Of a stretch of DNA of 64,000 nt, positions 24,764 to 32,660 are shown piece after piece. The DNA comes from Mycobacterium malmoense. GTDB taxonomy: Bacteria; Actinomycetota; Actinomycetes; Mycobacteriales; Mycobacteriaceae. Location: positions 2,852,001-2,916,000 of the forward strand of contig NZ_CP080999.1 in the NCBI RefSeq assembly GCF_019645855.1. Reading direction: 5' to 3'. Position 1 is the first letter of the stretch; every line of letters begins with the position of its first letter. The notes beneath the pieces are model-generated. The model had not been told where the DNA came from. It saw only the letters and a program-made list of their open reading frames with translations, and searched no databases. Both the position numbers and the translations under genes were made by a program.

Positions 24764-25192
24764 TCAAGCCGCTGATAGCAGCTCATAGGTCACACCTAGT
24801 ACGCGATATGTCGCTTCGGCCCGTCGGTCGCACGTTATGAGCGGCAGCTTGTGCTTGCGGGCAGCCGCGGCCACGAGGCCGTCGTAAAGCGCACCGCCGG
24901 CCAAGCCCGCGTCGGCACATTCCCGTAATAAATGCTGGGTATCCGTTGCGGACAGGTAGCGAGACTCCGGAAAATTCGTCTCCTCCAGGCGGAGTGCCAC
25001 AACCGGGCTGAGGCGCTGCGGCGGCGGCAGCCGCGTGAGTACCGAAAGCAGCTCCACCGCGGCATGGCCCGACATTCCACGGCGGCATGCCAGGAGCCTT
25101 GCCCTGGCGGCTCGGTGGAATGGGTTCTCGCGCTGGACCAGTGCAAGTGCCGCGCTGGTGTCAACGAGGACATGGTCAGCGCTGGTCGGCAA
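24764..25192 (-). CDS. vapC: VapC-type PIN-domain ribonuclease toxin
   Basis: About 142 residues from TTG 25192, the likeliest start because it overlaps the antitoxin end. Acidic residues appear in VLVDTSAALALV, HAAVELLSVL, GALYDGLVAAAAR and LITCDRRAEATY, the four PIN positions. It belongs to a VapC type paired with AbrB-like antitoxins. The gene is followed by a site-like repeat on the same strand. Confidence 0.9.
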   Translation of the reverse strand: MPTSADHVLVDTSAALALVQRENPFHRAARARLLACRRGMSGHAAVELLSVLTRLPPPQRLSPVVALRLEETNFPESRYLSATDTQHLLRECADAGLAGGALYDGLVAAAARKHKLPLITCDRRAEATYRVLGVTYELLSAA

Positions 25193-25409
25193 GCCGCAAC
25201 TCCCTGACCGCGTCGGCGTCAAGCTCTGGCCCGCCACTGGGCAGTAGAAGCAGCCCGTCCTCTTCGACTAAGTCGTCGGCTGCCACGCTTTCGATGCGGA
25301 TAGCAGCCCCGTCGAGGGATATCTCCACCTCACCCGGAACAATTCCCGACTGCTCGCGGAGCGATTTGGGGATCACCAAGCGTCCTGCCGTATCAATGGT
25401 AGTGCGCAT
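25176..25409 (-). CDS. vapB: AbrB/SpoVT-domain VapB antitoxin
   Basis: A 77-residue protein. MRTTIDTAGRLVIPKSLREQ and IVPGEVEISLDGAAIRIE form a complete AbrB swapped-hairpin DNA-binding domain. The tail LVEEDGLLLLPSGGPELDAD is the toxin-binding segment. Upstream, ACCATA (25410-25415) and TATGGT (25430-25435) form an inverted repeat. On the minus strand TAGCTT plus 6 bp precedes the ATG, so the transcript may be leaderless and autorepressed. Confidence 0.92.
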   Translation of the reverse strand: MRTTIDTAGRLVIPKSLREQSGIVPGEVEISLDGAAIRIESVAADDLVEEDGLLLLPSGGPELDADAVRELRLADQR

Positions 25410-25435
25410 ACCATAAAGCTACCACAGACTATGGT
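25410..25435. promoter_or_regulatory. Inverted repeat before the AbrB-type antitoxin
   Basis: ACCATA (25410-25415) and TATGGT (25430-25435), 14 bp apart, flank the minus-strand TAGCTT that serves as a likely -10 (6 bp before ATG 25409). It is a candidate AbrB-antitoxin operator. Confidence 0.45.
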
Positions 25436-25898
25436 GCTCCTACGTGTTCAGCCAGGCCTCTCAAGTTCTGCAGGGCAACTCGCACCTGTCGAGCACGCAC
25501 CATTACCAGTTAAGGGTTGCATCAAGTGCAAGGACTCGTACCTTGGTGCGATTGCGACGTTGGCGCAGATGGCAGGCATCGTCACCTCCTGCGCCATCTG
25601 CCAGCAGCCGTGTCGACTCTTGACCGTCCTTCGCTGAGCGGCTACGAGCGCACGTGAACCGATGCCGGCCTCGGCTGTTGTGGACAGTCGGCGCTGCGCG
25701 CAACTTCCAGCGACCGAGATGAGGACGTACGTACAAGTCCCCGTCGCGGTGATGTGCGCACGGTCACATTGGCACGCTACCCTCGAGCGACCGAACATTT
25801 TCAATAAATGTATCGTCGCTATGGGGAATCGGGGAACTGCGATGTATCCGCCAGGCCCCGTGTTACGCAATTGGCCACTCGTTCTAGGAGGGCAACAA
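25436..25898. other. Intergenic region with family-B site
   Basis: About 460 bp without a supported gene. It holds the repeat at 25477-25520. Frames on the minus strand run through the repeat and look random. Confidence 0.45.
25477..25520 (-). repeat. Diverged array-type site, copy B2
   Basis: 37 bp are shared with 27723-27759, with one difference. On the minus strand: core TTAACTGGTAATGG, then TGCGTGCTC, six bases (gacagg), TGCGAGTTG, the same arm plan as the main array sites. The left inverted arm is degenerate. Confidence 0.8.
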
Positions 25899-25922
25899 AT
25901 GTCTGTTGTGGCAGGGTTGTAG
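25899..25922 (+). promoter_or_regulatory. Short leader frame before the methyltransferase
   Basis: AGGAGGG (25886-25892) stands 6 bp before an ATG that opens a 7-codon frame (MSVVAGL) ending at 25922. The methyltransferase GTG follows 2 bp later. A coupled leader peptide, or a small frameshift in the gene start, would explain this. Confidence 0.4.
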
Positions 25923-25924
25923 CG

Positions 25925-26839
25925 GTGGCGCGGGACGTCGATGGCCAAAGATTCGGCGCACGACGGCATACACGTTCGGCGATAGCGGCCCGAACAGCCC
26001 TGGGGGTACTGCAGCTTACTGCAATCGAGCAGCACGAATCCTCACATCGTCGCCTGCTCAGTGACGATCTCGCGGCGCCACTCCTTCCGACGGTTCTGCG
26101 ATTATCCATCGCACTCACCGCATTCACCCCACTTCGGCGACTGCTGAATCGATCCGCTGAGCGCCGCGGACCCGGATGGGCGATGATCCTGTGCCGTAAG
26201 CGCTACATCGATGACCAACTCGCCGCCGTCGCTGACCAGTACGCCCAGATCGTGAACCTCGGTGCAGGCATGGATACCCGCGGCCTGCGGTGGGCATCCC
26301 CGAAGCGGTCAGTTTTCGAAGTCGACCAGCCCGTAAACGTTGAGGCGAAGCAGCGCGCCATCGAAAATGCCTTTGGCACGGTGCCGCCGCAGTTGCATTT
26401 AATTCCAACAGATTTCGAGAGAGACGCACTACACACCGGACTCATCCGACACGGCTACAACCCCGCGCACAAAACGTTCTTCATTTGGGAAGGCGTAACC
26501 CAGTACCTCACCGAAACCGGATTCCACTCCACGTTGGCGTTTCTGGAGGACGCGGCTACGGGCAGTCGGATTGTCCTCACGTACGTACACCGCGACTTCA
26601 TCGATGGGATCAACACCTTTGGGGCTCGCCAACTTTACGAGCAATATCGTGTCAGACAACAGGTTTGGCTCCTTGGACTGTGCCCCGACGAAATCGAAGC
26701 TATCCTCGCCGACCAGGGCTGGCGGGTGATCGAGCATGTTGGCGCCAATGAATATCAACACCGATATGTCGATCCCACTGGGCGGATGCTAGTCGCATCC
26801 GGCATTGAACGTGCCGTCTGCGCTGAGAAGACGGCCTAA
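25925..26839 (+). CDS. SAM-dependent methyltransferase, TIGR00027/LCM-like family
   Basis: About 304 residues from GTG 25925. Family motifs: RTALGVLQLTAIEQHES, CRKRYIDDQLAAVADQ, IVNLGAGMDTRGLRW, FEVDQPVNVEAKQRAIE, FFIWEGVTQYLTETGF and the closing VDPTGRMLVASGIERAVCAE. It is a second, distant member of the family seen at 8456-9355, substrate unknown. The N-terminal 20 residues are unlike the family and the start is uncertain. It converges on a TetR gene, and the two lie between family-B sites. Confidence 0.87.
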   Translation: MARDVDGQRFGARRHTRSAIAARTALGVLQLTAIEQHESSHRRLLSDDLAAPLLPTVLRLSIALTAFTPLRRLLNRSAERRGPGWAMILCRKRYIDDQLAAVADQYAQIVNLGAGMDTRGLRWASPKRSVFEVDQPVNVEAKQRAIENAFGTVPPQLHLIPTDFERDALHTGLIRHGYNPAHKTFFIWEGVTQYLTETGFHSTLAFLEDAATGSRIVLTYVHRDFIDGINTFGARQLYEQYRVRQQVWLLGLCPDEIEAILADQGWRVIEHVGANEYQHRYVDPTGRMLVASGIERAVCAEKTA

Positions 26840-26908
26840 CCGCAGCCACGACTCCTCGAGGATGGACGCCCTGTGGGCAGGTACGGGCCCCCATCAAACT
26901 GCATCCAA

Positions 26909-27559
26909 CTAGGCCCGATCAGAGCCTTTAGGTGTCGGCACAAGTGTGGTGTACGGAGCGGCTTTGTGCGCGTTGATCGCGGGGCTAACCCAGTGCCGCA
27001 GATAGTCTCGCAGATCCGCGCCCTGCCGAGGGGGCCGTCCTGGATCGATGATGAACGACTGGCCGATTCGCAGCATGTGTTCGGCAATCGAGGTGAGTTT
27101 GTCACCACCAAAGCCCACCGATTCCCAGTCCACCGCAGAGCGCTCCAGGATGGAACGGCCAAACGTCAAAGACACATCGGAGGTCACCCCGGCCGAAAAC
27201 ATGCTCGCCCGACCGGGCGTCAAGAGCATGCCCAAGTACTTTTCCTTGGGCAGACTCTCAAGCGTGTATGCGACCCCCTCAACAACAGCCTCAGCCGGAT
27301 CGCTGATATCGCGCAGGTGCGCGGCGAGGGCTTCCAAGTACGGTCCGATTTCTGAGACCGCGACGGCAATGAGCAATGCCTCGACACTCGGAAAATACCG
27401 ATAAACCGTGGACCGGGTTACGCCCAACTCGCGCGCGACGTCGGCAACCCGCATCGCCACACCACGCTGGTCAACCGCGATTTTGGCGGCCGCCAAGATA
27501 CGGTCAACCGCCTCGGCGTCGCTAGCCGGCGTAGCTCCAGACCACCCATGCGTGCGCAT
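26909..27559 (-). CDS. TetR-family regulator
   Basis: A 216-residue protein: VDRILAAAKIAVDQRGVAMR then VADVARELGVTRSTVYRYFP give a complete TetR helix-turn-helix in residues 18-57. The C-terminal part has no recognisable ligand clue. It is convergent with the methyltransferase at 25925; both are bounded by family-B repeats at 25477 and 27722, so they could have moved together (inference). Confidence 0.88.
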   Translation of the reverse strand: MRTHGWSGATPASDAEAVDRILAAAKIAVDQRGVAMRVADVARELGVTRSTVYRYFPSVEALLIAVAVSEIGPYLEALAAHLRDISDPAEAVVEGVAYTLESLPKEKYLGMLLTPGRASMFSAGVTSDVSLTFGRSILERSAVDWESVGFGGDKLTSIAEHMLRIGQSFIIDPGRPPRQGADLRDYLRHWVSPAINAHKAAPYTTLVPTPKGSDRA

Positions 27560-28071
27560 CAGCGAGCCAATGCCAACCCAACCATGAAATCAACTTACAG
27601 CGACGCCGAACCAAGTCGACGAATGAATGCAGCGTGACGTTAGCGTCGTCGCAACTGCGGCACTGACGACGCCGACATGCTCTATGCCGAGCCCGAAAGC
27701 CACAACGTCTCCCCTACACCAGAACTCGCACCTGTCGAGCACGCACCGTTACCAGTTAACTGTTGCGAGTTCCAATGTAAACCCCGGGCATGCTCCAGAG
27801 CGTGACGAACGGATGAAGGTTCTAGCGGTGAAATGCCCCATGCGCCTTTATGGATACCTGACATCGCCTCCGGTCATTAAGGGCGCCCAGAGACCTCACT
27901 TGATTGCGCAGACGAAGGTCCGGCGAAAACAAGCTCAGGAGGCTCGGACTTTCGACACATCGCAACCGTCCAAGAAAGGCGGGCCCCCGCGGTCGGGCCG
28001 TCTATTCGTCACAGTGACGTTTCGGGTTAGAAGCAGGGGCCCCAACACCATACAGTGTAAGTTCTGTACGA
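27560..28071. other. Intergenic region with family-B site
   Basis: About 510 bp. The repeat at 27722-27773 is the only clear element. The plus-strand frame from 27627 has no domain and crosses the repeat. Confidence 0.45.
27722..27773 (-). repeat. Array-type site, copy B3 (best family-B copy)
   Basis: Read on the minus strand: left arm GGAACTCGCA, ACA, core GTTAACTGGTAAC, GG, TGCGTGCTC, six bases (gacagg), TGCGAGTTC. Left arm and second right arm are a perfect 9-bp inverted repeat (27764-27772 with 27722-27730). The spacing equals that of the family-A sites, although the arm sequence differs. Confidence 0.85.
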
Positions 28072-28084
28072 TAGAATATTGAGG
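28072..28084 (+). promoter_or_regulatory. Probable leaderless -10 element
   Basis: TAGAAT (28072-28077) is followed by 7 bp and ATG 28085. Confidence 0.5.
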
Positions 28085-28525
28085 ATGGCCACTCAAGACG
28101 CCGCGCGAGCCCGCAAGGGGGAACCCTTCAGCGTGCGCTTCACTCTGTCGACAGACCGGACAGTTGAGGAAGAAGCCCGCCGTACACGGCGCTCCAAGAG
28201 CGCCGTGGTCGAAGCGTTCACGGAGGAAGCAGTCCGTACCAGACGATTTCCCGGCATTGCATTTCGCGGCGACGACGCTCGGCGGCGGCCATGGGTGATC
28301 GGCTCCGGACTCGACATCTGGGAAATCATTCAAATGCTTGAGGACTTCGGATCAATTCAGCGGTTGGTCAAGGAGACCCAGCTCAACGAACGCCAAGTGC
28401 GCCTCGCAGTCGCTTACCGCGATGCCTATCCCCAGGAAATCGCCGACGCAATCGACCTAAATCGACGGCCAATTGAAGAGTGGCTGGACCTCTACCCCTT
28501 CGTGCAACTCACTTCGCGCTCCTAG
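28085..28525 (+). CDS. DUF433-type antitoxin, VapB45-like
   Basis: A 146-residue protein. The N-terminal 45 residues (FSVRFTLSTDRTVEEEARR, SKSAVVEAFTEEAVR) look like a ribbon-helix-helix dimeriser. The C-terminal 80 residues (WVIGSGLDIWEIIQMLEDFG, LNERQVRLAVAYRDAYPQEI) are a DUF433 helix-turn-helix. DUF433 proteins pair with DUF5615 PIN-like toxins, and such a gene follows after 6 bp. It resembles the M. tuberculosis VapBC45 arrangement from memory. Confidence 0.83.
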   Translation: MATQDAARARKGEPFSVRFTLSTDRTVEEEARRTRRSKSAVVEAFTEEAVRTRRFPGIAFRGDDARRRPWVIGSGLDIWEIIQMLEDFGSIQRLVKETQLNERQVRLAVAYRDAYPQEIADAIDLNRRPIEEWLDLYPFVQLTSRS

Positions 28526-28531
28526 ACGCCC

Positions 28532-28882
28532 GTGCGGCTTCTGCTCGACGCCAACCTCTCCCCCCGCGGGATTGCTACCCCGTTGCGCGCCGCCGGGCAC
28601 GATGTAGTCACGCTCGCCGAAGATCCCACCCTCGAAGGGCTAGACGATCCCGCCGTACTCGAACTTGCCGCGAGCGAGAACCGCGTGCTCATCACCCGCA
28701 ACAGTCGTGACTTTGCGCCGTTGGCCCGAGAATGGGCAGAGGCACAGCATCCACATGCTGGCATGATCCTCATCTGGACCCTTGATCACAGCCAGTTCAG
28801 GAAGATCGTTGAGGGTATCAAACGCTGCATTGACCAATTGCCTAGACAGAACGACTGGGGCAACGTCGTCATTGCATTCTGA
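28532..28882 (+). CDS. DUF5615 PIN-like toxin, VapC45-like
   Basis: A 116-residue protein from GTG 28532. MRLLLDANLSPRGIATPLRA has the first catalytic-type Asp. AGHDVVTLAED and ENRVLITRNSRDFAPLA carry the further acidic residues, and HAGMILIW is a core strand. This is the short PIN-like DUF5615/Mut7-C group, which acts with DUF433 antitoxins. A ribonuclease activity is inferred. Confidence 0.85.
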   Translation: MRLLLDANLSPRGIATPLRAAGHDVVTLAEDPTLEGLDDPAVLELAASENRVLITRNSRDFAPLAREWAEAQHPHAGMILIWTLDHSQFRKIVEGIKRCIDQLPRQNDWGNVVIAF

Positions 28883-29058
28883 ACGAGCCGCATGTGCGCT
28901 GGACCACCATACGACCAAACCGGCCAACAATCTTCGCCGGAACCTAAGTGGCGTTGACACCGCCGTCCACGCGAACACGTCAACTCGCATCCCAAACCGG
29001 CCCAGCAGAGCATTTCGTCACTATGACGCTTTCGCGGCGGGGTGTTGCCGGCGCCATA

Positions 29059-29490
29059 TTACGTCTGCAGCGGGTCGATCCATCGCACACCCGAGAACCG
29101 ACTGAAATCCACATCGGTGGAACACAGTTCGGCGCCGTGTTCGATCGACAAAGCGGCGAGATGAGCATCGCTCGTCAGATTTCCCGCCGTGCCAAGCGGA
29201 GTCAGTATCCCGCGAAGGACGATGGCATGACGATCCGTCGGATGCACGACCGTCACACACGGCTGCTCCAACCATCCGTCAACGACGTCGAACGACTCGT
29301 CGACAGTCAGGGGTCGTTCAAACACCGCGGCGCGTGTCGACAGCCTCACAAACCCGATGAGGACGTGCCATGAAAAAGCGACGGTGTCCGAACCCGACAG
29401 AGTGTCATCAAGCCAGTCCTTCGCGACCACGTGGCGAGACGACGACTCGTCGATCGCATAGATGAGGATGTTGAGATCGAGCAGCCTCAT
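29059..29490 (-). CDS. vapC: VapC-type PIN-domain ribonuclease toxin
   Basis: A 143-residue protein. MRLLDLNILIYAIDESSSRH carries the first Asp, AFSWHVLIGFVRLS has a variant of the usual E-containing motif (no Glu in the expected place), and NLTSDAHLAALSIEHGAELC and STDVDFSRFSGVRWIDPL hold the remaining acids. The length and last motif match VapC of the RHH-paired group. Its ATG overlaps the antitoxin stop (ATGA). Confidence 0.92.
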   Translation of the reverse strand: MRLLDLNILIYAIDESSSRHVVAKDWLDDTLSGSDTVAFSWHVLIGFVRLSTRAAVFERPLTVDESFDVVDGWLEQPCVTVVHPTDRHAIVLRGILTPLGTAGNLTSDAHLAALSIEHGAELCSTDVDFSRFSGVRWIDPLQT

Positions 29491-29744
29491 TTACGTAGCG
29501 CAAGCTTACGCAATATCTCTGCATCTTCGTCCGCGGCGACGAGCGTCAACGCCTTGTCGATGTCAAATCCCGTACGCAGTCCCATATCTCTACTCGGTGT
29601 GTGATACCTGCGCTGAGTGGGCCCGCCACTCAATCCGCGCCGCACCGCGTCGTTCAACACTGCTTTGAACGACGCCCCCCGCTCGCGCGCTGCGCGCTGC
29701 AGCGCGGCGACAACATCGGGATCCAGAGTCACCGTCGTCCGCAT
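29487..29744 (-). CDS. vapB: VapB-type ribbon-helix-helix antitoxin
   Basis: An 85-residue protein. MRTTVTLDPDVVAALQRAAR and ERGASFKAVLNDAVRRGL form a textbook ribbon-helix-helix domain; RRYHTPSRDMGLRTGFDIDKA is the toxin-binding segment of this VapB type. On the minus strand TATGAT plus 6 bp precedes the ATG, matching the leaderless pattern of the other antitoxin genes here. Confidence 0.93.
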   Translation of the reverse strand: MRTTVTLDPDVVAALQRAARERGASFKAVLNDAVRRGLSGGPTQRRYHTPSRDMGLRTGFDIDKALTLVAADEDAEILRKLALRK

Positions 29745-30083
29745 GATGTAATCATAGCATCAATATAAGTGCTGTCATGATGCTTAACCAAGGAGCGGAC
29801 CCAGCAATCGCTGCGGGAGGTCGGTTCGACCTTCCGTGGCAGTCAGCTTCTTAGGCTGCCCCTGCTGGGTACTGTCTGCGGACGTCGCTGCGGTTTACCC
29901 CGCAGCAGGCAGAGCGATATCGCGGGGCCCTACACGACATGGTCGCCAAGACACTTGGCGTCGATCCGGCCAGCTTCAAACTGTAGACGTGCCAACGCAC
30001 GGTCTCCACGAATCACGAAATGCTCTCGTGCATGGTGTTTTACGTGTTCCTGTGGCCTCGCCCCGAGCTGGCGCAGGCTGCCG
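29745..30083. other. Intergenic region with a truncated gene end
   Basis: The plus strand at 29885-29986 encodes LRFTPQQAERYRGALHDMVA then KTLGVDPASFKL before a TAG. This looks like the C-terminus of a real protein, but a stop lies upstream at about 29852 and no start is visible. I read it as a remnant of an unidentified gene. Confidence 0.4.
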
Positions 30084-30869
30084 TCAGCCAATTGTCGCGA
30101 GAAAACGTTCGATGTCACCAGCGCAATTGTCGGGCGTTTCGGCGAAGGGAACATGGCCAACGTCGAAGTACACTTGCAGCCCGCATCGCGGAATGGCGCG
30201 GTGTGTCGCCAGGTGATTGCGTAAAGGTACGTGTCGGTCCCGGTCGCCGCAGATCAGGATTGACGGCAACTTGACGGCCGCGAGCTGTGGTTGGCATGTG
30301 AATGTGCGCATGGATCGAGCCGCACCCTCAATGTGTTCCGGCGACGCACGCTCAATTACCGCCATGAGGTCTTGGAAATCGTTCTCGGACAATGGATGGC
30401 GAAATGCTGCACGAGCCAATGCCCGCTGCTGTTCGCCTGTCGGATGGGCAAGTGCCTCGAAGCTGGCCACATCGGGCAAGAAGTCAAGGCCAGTTGTTGA
30501 TGCGGGCGACAGGAGTACAGCGCCAGCGAATCGGCCTGGCGTGCTGAGTGCGGCACTGAGGATAGCCCCGGCCCCCAAGCTATGGCCGACAACGACCGGT
30601 TGCTCGATGTCGAGGACCTCGCAAAGAGCAGTGAGATCAGCACCGTATTCATCGATCGTGCAACGCTTCCAGGTGTCGGCCCCGCCGCTCGCGCCGCAGC
30701 CCACTAGGTCAAACGACGTAAAGCGGTACCGGCGCTCGTCGAGCCGCTCGATCAGTGGACGCCATGCCGTGTGATCGTTTTGAAAGCCATGAATGAACAC
30801 CAGGTCGCGATCACCATGTCCGGTCTGCCAGATAGCGAGATCTGCGCTCCGAATCACGTGGTGTTGCAT
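30084..30869 (-). CDS. Alpha/beta hydrolase
   Basis: A 261-residue protein. The oxyanion segment VFIHGFQNDHTAWRPL, nucleophile elbow VVVGHSLGAGAIL near residue 95, acid CGDRDRHVPL near 205 and histidine DVGHVPFAE near 235 give a complete Ser-Asp-His triad in family order. The length is standard. Candidate activities are esterase, epoxide hydrolase or haloperoxidase-like. The substrate is unknown. It is divergent from the ATP-grasp gene. Confidence 0.9.
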   Translation of the reverse strand: MQHHVIRSADLAIWQTGHGDRDLVFIHGFQNDHTAWRPLIERLDERRYRFTSFDLVGCGASGGADTWKRCTIDEYGADLTALCEVLDIEQPVVVGHSLGAGAILSAALSTPGRFAGAVLLSPASTTGLDFLPDVASFEALAHPTGEQQRALARAAFRHPLSENDFQDLMAVIERASPEHIEGAARSMRTFTCQPQLAAVKLPSILICGDRDRHVPLRNHLATHRAIPRCGLQVYFDVGHVPFAETPDNCAGDIERFLATIG

Positions 30870-31135
30870 TGTCGGAACTCTAGTGCTCTCTTGGCGGGTG
30901 CGGGTCGGCTACCAGGACGGGGCGGGCAAGCCGGGAGGAGAACAAACTGACCGTTGACAGCCTGAGCATGCGTGGTGACCCGTCAGTGAGGTAGGCGGAA
31001 ATGCCCCAGATTTACTGAGAAACCCCTCCTGGTCCACACTTGTGCAATGGAGATATGTGAGTTCATCGCCGTCGCGGGGACCGCAGCGTCCCTGCCCCTG
31101 CATCGGGCCCAGGCGTCGACGTCACCGCGGCAGGC
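30870..31135. other. Intergenic region before the ATP-grasp gene
   Basis: A 31-codon frame at 31047-31139 (MEICEFIAVAGTAASLPLHR...) runs in another frame up to the ATP-grasp start and ends in GTGA. It may be the displaced N-terminus of the next gene. Nothing else is visible. Confidence 0.35.
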
Positions 31136-32617
31136 GTGATCGTGCACGCTGGCGGACCGGAGCCCGAGCCACGCCGCATGCTGAACGGCATCTCGGACGT
31201 ACGCGCGTTCTTCCACACCAACGCGGTGCCGCTGTACTTCATCTCGCCGACCCCATTCAACCTGCTGGGGATCGACCGCTGGATACGAAACTTCTTCTAC
31301 CTGACCTACTTTGACTCGTTCGAGGGCACACATTCGCGCGTGTTCGTGCCCCGCCGGCGCGACCGGATTGATTTTGGGTCCATGGGTGATGTGTGCAACC
31401 ACCTCCTGCGTGATCCCGAGACACTCGAGTTCATCGCGGGCCGAGGGCCCGGTGGCAAGGCCTGCTTCGTGATGATGGACGAGGAGACCCAGGCCCTCGC
31501 GCGCCAGGCGGGGCTCGAGGTCATGCACCCTCCCGTCGAGTTGCGCCATCGGCTGGGCTCCAAGATCGTGATGACGCGCCTGGCCGACGAGGCGGGCGTG
31601 CCGAGCGTGCCGCACGCGATCGGGCGTGTCGGCTCCTACGACGAGCTGTCGGCGCTCGCGCAGAGCGCCGGGCTGGGCGATGATCTCGTAGTCGTGGCCG
31701 CCTATGGAGACGCCGGCAGCGCGGTGTTTTTTGTGCGTGGCCAACGCGACTGGGACGATCATGCCGGTGACCTGGCGGGGCAGGAAGTCAAAGTGATGAA
31801 GCGCATTCACAATGTCGAAGTGTGCATCGAGGGCGCCGTGACCCGCCACGGCACCGTGATCGGCCCCGCGATGACGAGTCTCGTCGGTTACCCGGAGCTG
31901 ACTCCCGGCAAGGGCAGCTGGTGCGGCAATGACATCTGGCGCGGGGTGCTGCGCCCGGACCAGACGCATGCCGCGCGAGAAATGGTGCGGAAGCTGGGCG
32001 ACATCCTGAGCCGTGAGGGGTATCGAGGTTACTTCGAGGTGGACCTTTTGCACGATCTGGACTCCGACGAGCTCTACCTCGGCGAGGTGAACCCGCGCCT
32101 GAGCGGGGCCAGCCCGATGACGAACTTGACCACCGAGGCCTACGCCGACATGCCGCTGTTTCTCTTCCACCTGCTCGAGTACATGGACGTGGAATACGAG
32201 CTCGATATCGACGAAATCAACTCGCGCTGGGAGCGCGGCTACGGCGAGGACGAGGTCTGGGGTCAGGTGATCATCACGGAGACATCGCAGGATGTCGAGC
32301 TCTTCACCGCGACGCCACGCACCGGTGTGTGGCGCATCGATGACGACGGTCGTGTGTCTTTTGCGCGCCCGGCCAACGACTGGGCCACGCTGCTCGACGG
32401 GTCCGAGGCCTTCTACATGCGTGTCGCGGCGCCTGGCGACTTACGCTGCGAGGGCGCCCAACTCGGCGTGCTTGTCACCCGCGGGCACCTGCAGACCGAC
32501 GACTACCAGCTCACCGAGCGCTGCCGGCGCTGGGTCAAGGGCATCAAGGCGAAGTTCGCCTCAACTCCCCTGGCGCCGGCCACGCCAATCGTCTCGCGCC
32601 TCGTCGCACGAGCGTGA
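31136..32617 (+). CDS. ATP-grasp (biotin-carboxylase-like) ligase
   Basis: A 493-residue protein starting at GTG 31136. Distinctive parts are VIVHAGGPEPEPRRMLNGI, PLYFISPTPFNLLGIDRW, LVVVAAYGDAGSAVFFV, KVMKRIHNVEVCIEGAVTRH and the metal-binding end GYRGYFEVDLLHDLDSDELY with LGEVNPRLSGASPMTN. The last two match the ATP-grasp E...N-P-R pattern. Such enzymes activate a carboxylate with ATP and join it to an amine or thiol. The product is unknown. The N-terminus may be displaced by a frameshift. The next gene, a beta-lactamase-fold enzyme, starts 43 bp downstream. Confidence 0.83.
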   Translation: MIVHAGGPEPEPRRMLNGISDVRAFFHTNAVPLYFISPTPFNLLGIDRWIRNFFYLTYFDSFEGTHSRVFVPRRRDRIDFGSMGDVCNHLLRDPETLEFIAGRGPGGKACFVMMDEETQALARQAGLEVMHPPVELRHRLGSKIVMTRLADEAGVPSVPHAIGRVGSYDELSALAQSAGLGDDLVVVAAYGDAGSAVFFVRGQRDWDDHAGDLAGQEVKVMKRIHNVEVCIEGAVTRHGTVIGPAMTSLVGYPELTPGKGSWCGNDIWRGVLRPDQTHAAREMVRKLGDILSREGYRGYFEVDLLHDLDSDELYLGEVNPRLSGASPMTNLTTEAYADMPLFLFHLLEYMDVEYELDIDEINSRWERGYGEDEVWGQVIITETSQDVELFTATPRTGVWRIDDDGRVSFARPANDWATLLDGSEAFYMRVAAPGDLRCEGAQLGVLVTRGHLQTDDYQLTERCRRWVKGIKAKFASTPLAPATPIVSRLVARA

Positions 32618-32660
32618 GCGGCGGCCGGACGAACTGCTCGACAAACCATCGAGCGCGAGC

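Noticed and set aside
25448..26035. 195-codon minus-strand frame
   Set aside because: It runs through a family-B repeat and has low codon bias with many cysteines; probably random.
31006..32170. Long minus-strand frame opposite the ATP-grasp gene
   Set aside because: Antisense shadow of a GC-rich coding region; the plus strand has the recognisable ATP-grasp motifs.
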